Assembly: GCF_900250075.1 (NCBI RefSeq)
Contig: NZ_LT977071.1
Coordinates: 2,561,901 to 2,625,900 of the forward strand
DNA from: Cupriavidus taiwanensis
Lineage (GTDB): Bacteria; Pseudomonadota; Gammaproteobacteria; Burkholderiales; Burkholderiaceae
DNA length: 64,000 nucleotides
Direction of reading: 5' to 3'
The notes under the pieces are model-generated. The model made no database searches, was not told the DNA's origin, and worked only from the letters and a program-made list of their open reading frames with translations. Shown here piece by piece: positions 61,515-64,000 of this stretch (the first letter of the stretch is position 1; every line of letters starts with the position of its first letter). Both the position numbers and the translations under genes were made by a program.

Positions 61515-62666
61515 ATGTATGCATTCAGCGAGGAGACGCGCGCCATCCGGGAGCTGGTCCGGCGGCTGGTCGACGATTTCCAGATGCCACTGGAGGCGCG
61601 CGTCCTCCGGGGCGAAAAACTCACGCGCGCCGACTACGCGCCTGGGCGGCGCGCGGCCCGGGAGGCCGGACTGTGGCGGCTTGGCGTGCCGCAAGACCTG
61701 GGCGGCGCCGGCTTGCCGCTGGTTACGCTGCTGGCCATCACCGAAGAGAATTTCCGCTGCCTGACGCCGCTGCGCTTCGGCGGCCGGGCCCTGCCCAACC
61801 TCTACGGCCTGCAGGGCGAACAGCGCGAACGCTACCTGGAGCCCTTTCTCAACGACACCAAGGTGCTGGCCTTTGCCCAGACCGAGCCCGGCGGCGGCGC
61901 CGACCCTGCCGGCGCCATCCAGACCTTTGCCCGCCGCCAGGGAGACGGAGACCAGGACGGGGATGGCGGCGGCTGGGTGCTCAACGGCACCAAGGTGTTC
62001 ATCAGCAATGTCGCCGACGCCGACGTGGTCTTCGTGGTGGCGCGCACCGACAAGGCAAAGCGCGCCGGCGGCATCTCGATGTTCGCAGTGGAGACCGGCA
62101 ACCCCGGCATGGTCCGGCGCGAGATTCCCATGCTCGGCGGCTTCGTCACGCATGAGCTGATCTTCGACGACTGCCGGGTGCCGGCGCATGCGCTGGTGAG
62201 CAGCGAGGGCGGCGGCTTCCGCCAGGCGCAGCAGGCGTTGTCGGCGGCGCGCTTCGATGTGGCCGCGCGCGCGCTCGGCATCGCGCAGCGCTGTCTCGAA
62301 ATGATGATTGCCTACAGCAAGGAGCGGAAGGTCTTCGGCGAGCCGCTGGCCGCGCTGCAGGCGACGCAGTCGGCCATCGTCGATTCGTGGGTGGAAATCC
62401 AGCAGAACCGGCTGCTGGTCTACCGCAGCGCCGAGCGGCACGACGCCGGCGAGGACACACGCGTCGAAGCCGGCATGGTCAAGATGACCTGCACCGAGAT
62501 GGTCGATCGCGTCATCGACCGTGCCATCCAGCTCTACGGCGCCGCCGGCTGCGCGCTCGATAACCCGCTGGCGCATTGGTACAACCACCAGCGCCTGGCG
62601 CGCATCTACGAAGGGCCGACCGAACTGCACAAGTACCGCGTGCTGGCCCGCCACCTGCTGTCCTGA
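61515..62666 (+). CDS. Acyl-CoA dehydrogenase
   Basis: The 383-residue flavoprotein has the family regions LAFAQTEPGGGADPAG, FISNVADADVVFVVARTD, GFRQAQQALSAARFDVAARA, and the C-terminal QLYGAAGCALDNPLAHWYNH followed by LARIYEGPTELHKYRVLARH. It introduces a 2,3-double bond into an acyl-CoA, passing electrons to ETF. The Glu in YEGPTELH lies in the usual C-terminal region. AAGGAGCG precedes the ATG. It lies divergent from the thiolase/importer unit and 24 bp before the CoA ligase gene, so activation, oxidation and cleavage steps are all encoded here. Confidence 0.93.
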   Translation: MYAFSEETRAIRELVRRLVDDFQMPLEARVLRGEKLTRADYAPGRRAAREAGLWRLGVPQDLGGAGLPLVTLLAITEENFRCLTPLRFGGRALPNLYGLQGEQRERYLEPFLNDTKVLAFAQTEPGGGADPAGAIQTFARRQGDGDQDGDGGGWVLNGTKVFISNVADADVVFVVARTDKAKRAGGISMFAVETGNPGMVRREIPMLGGFVTHELIFDDCRVPAHALVSSEGGGFRQAQQALSAARFDVAARALGIAQRCLEMMIAYSKERKVFGEPLAALQATQSAIVDSWVEIQQNRLLVYRSAERHDAGEDTRVEAGMVKMTCTEMVDRVIDRAIQLYGAAGCALDNPLAHWYNHQRLARIYEGPTELHKYRVLARHLLS

Positions 62667-62690
62667 CCCGCCGGGACCCAAGGAGACAAC

Positions 62691-64000
62691 ATGCAAGCTT
62701 CCGTAGAGACCGCGCAGGCGCCGCAGCCCGGCACCGTCGAGCACTGGGCGCGCGCGCGGCCCGATGCGCTCGCCGCCATCGAGGGCGAGCGCGCGCTGAG
62801 CTGGGCCGCGCTCGACGACCAGGCCAACCGGCTCGCGCATGCCCTGTCGGCGCGCGGGCTGGGCCGCGGCGACATCGTCGTGGTCCGCACCCAGATCCGG
62901 CTCGAGTGGATGGCCATCGCCGCGGCATGCGGCAAGCTCGGCTGCTCGCTGCTGGGCATGAACTGGCGGCTCACGCCCGCCGAGGTGCGCTACGTCCTCA
63001 ACAACAGCCGCGCCAACGCCATCGTCTGCGACGACGCCGACCCGGCCGCGCTGCTGCCGGCGTTCGACGGCCAGCCGCTGAAGGCCGCGGTGTCGCTGGA
63101 CGTCGCGGCGGCGGGCTTTGACCATTACGCCGATCTGGTCGCCGCCCCTGCCCCCGCGCGATACTCCGCGGGCCAGCCTGGCCTGATCATCTACACCTCC
63201 GGCACCACCGGCTTGCCCAAGGGGGTACTGATGCGCGGCAGCGCGGATATGTCGGACCCGATCGTCACCGAATATCTGGCGGATGTCGGCGCCCACCGCA
63301 CCACCTCGGCCGAGGCCTGCTTCCTGCTGACCATGCCCGTGCACCATGGCTCGGGCCCCTCGCAGATTTGGGCGGCGCAGAAGGCCGGCGCGCTCACCGT
63401 CATGATCCGGCGCTACGACCCGCTCGCCGTGCTCGACGCGATCCAGCGCTACCGTGTGAGCCACTGGACCGGCGTGCCGACCATGTTCAAGCGGCTGGCG
63501 GCGCTGCCGCCCGGCACGGTGGCACAGCACGACCTCACGTCACTGCGGTCGATCACGGTCGGCGCGGCGCCGGTGTCGGATGCGCTCAAGCAATGGATCA
63601 TCACGCATCTCGGCGACTGCCTTTACGAAGGCTACGGCTCGACCGAGACCGGCATGGTCAGCCGCATGATGGCCGGCGACCAGCGTCGCAAGCCCGGCTC
63701 GAGCGGCCGCCCCTACCGCCACGTGCGCATCGAGATCCGCGATGCCGACGGCCAGGTGCTGCCGGCGGGCCAGTCCGGCGAGATCTGGGCCTGGACGCCG
63801 GTGGCGATCCGCAACTACCTGAACGCCCCCGCGCTCGGCACCGACACGCGCGACGAGCGCGGCTTCTTCCGCACCGGCGACGTGGGGCGGCTCGACGACG
63901 AAGGCTTCCTCTACATCAGCGACCGCGCCAAGGACATGATCATTTCCGGCGGCGTGAACATCTATCCCGCCGAAATCGAGGCGGCGCTGCAAACCCACCC
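62691..64000 (+). CDS. Acyl-CoA synthetase (AMP-forming), 3' end outside window
   Basis: ATG at 62691 follows AAGGAG. 436 codons are present of an expected 500-550. AMP-binding motifs are clear: LIIYTSGTTGLPKGV (P-loop), YEGYGSTETGMVSR (A5), GFFRTGDVGRLDDEGFLYIS (A7) and DRAKDMIISGGVNIYPAEIE (A8 hinge). It activates a carboxylic acid to its CoA ester with ATP, the entry step for the adjoining dehydrogenase and thiolase. The acid is unknown; it is presumably the compound or product imported by the peptide-type ABC system. Confidence 0.93.
   Translation, partial: MQASVETAQAPQPGTVEHWARARPDALAAIEGERALSWAALDDQANRLAHALSARGLGRGDIVVVRTQIRLEWMAIAAACGKLGCSLLGMNWRLTPAEVRYVLNNSRANAIVCDDADPAALLPAFDGQPLKAAVSLDVAAAGFDHYADLVAAPAPARYSAGQPGLIIYTSGTTGLPKGVLMRGSADMSDPIVTEYLADVGAHRTTSAEACFLLTMPVHHGSGPSQIWAAQKAGALTVMIRRYDPLAVLDAIQRYRVSHWTGVPTMFKRLAALPPGTVAQHDLTSLRSITVGAAPVSDALKQWIITHLGDCLYEGYGSTETGMVSRMMAGDQRRKPGSSGRPYRHVRIEIRDADGQVLPAGQSGEIWAWTPVAIRNYLNAPALGTDTRDERGFFRTGDVGRLDDEGFLYISDRAKDMIISGGVNIYPAEIEAALQTH

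Noticed and set aside
1..64000. CRISPR arrays, tRNA or rRNA genes, insertion sequences, integrase or prophage genes
   Set aside because: No regularly spaced repeats, no transposase or integrase motifs and no structural RNA sequences were recognised by eye in either strand.

Overview
The window is a high-GC betaproteobacterial chromosome or chromid segment. The organism is most likely a Cupriavidus/Ralstonia-type Burkholderiaceae member. This is inferred from base composition, two tctC/Bug-type periplasmic binding proteins, a TorF-type porin and the gene families present, not from a marker gene. No rRNA, tRNA, insertion sequence, phage gene or CRISPR array was seen. Both ends cut through genes: a DHA2 drug exporter on the left and an acyl-CoA synthetase on the right.

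Left part (1-5.2 kb): the exporter, a small membrane protein, and a LysR regulator divergent from a threonine-synthase-like PLP enzyme plus a Bug binding protein. Next (5.2-18.3 kb) comes a block of seven genes on one strand. A minimal chaperone-usher fimbrial set (subunit, chaperone, usher) is followed by two RcsC/BvgS-like hybrid histidine kinases and two RcsB-like LuxR-type regulators. One regulator has lost the receiver phosphorylation residues and looks like an RcsA-type partner. This Rcs/Roc-like fimbrial island is the most interesting signalling system here.

Middle part (18.3-36.7 kb): an OmpR/EnvZ-type pair, a Fur-box-preceded FepA/CirA-like siderophore receptor whose 3' end carries a canonical G-quadruplex motif, a GH37 trehalase, an MdtD-like exporter, a YncD/PqqU-like receptor and a flavodoxin. 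Then comes a small Cys-motif protein, a third TonB receptor and an ABC-2 ATPase with two permeases, which together look like an uncharacterised TonB/ABC-2 operon. A chemoreceptor without a periplasmic sensor domain follows.

Right part (36.8-64 kb) is catabolic. One operon joins a Bug protein, a D-aminoacylase and a class III aminotransferase. A second cluster joins a CntA/YeaW-type Rieske oxygenase, BetB, BetA, a TorF-type porin, an APC transporter and the CntB/YeaX reductase. It lies divergent from an XRE-PAS regulator, and two near-identical 34-bp elements precede the oxygenase and the transporter. A third cluster is a ten-gene unit: DUF35 protein, thiolase, five-gene peptide-type ABC importer, TetR and two nitronate-monooxygenase-like proteins. 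It lies divergent from an acyl-CoA dehydrogenase and a CoA ligase, and each divergent promoter carries the same 13-bp operator-like sequence. It probably imports and beta-oxidises an unidentified carboxylate.

Very long antisense reading frames, typical of this base composition, were ignored. Promoters, operators and regulatory links are read by eye and are inferences unless stated otherwise.
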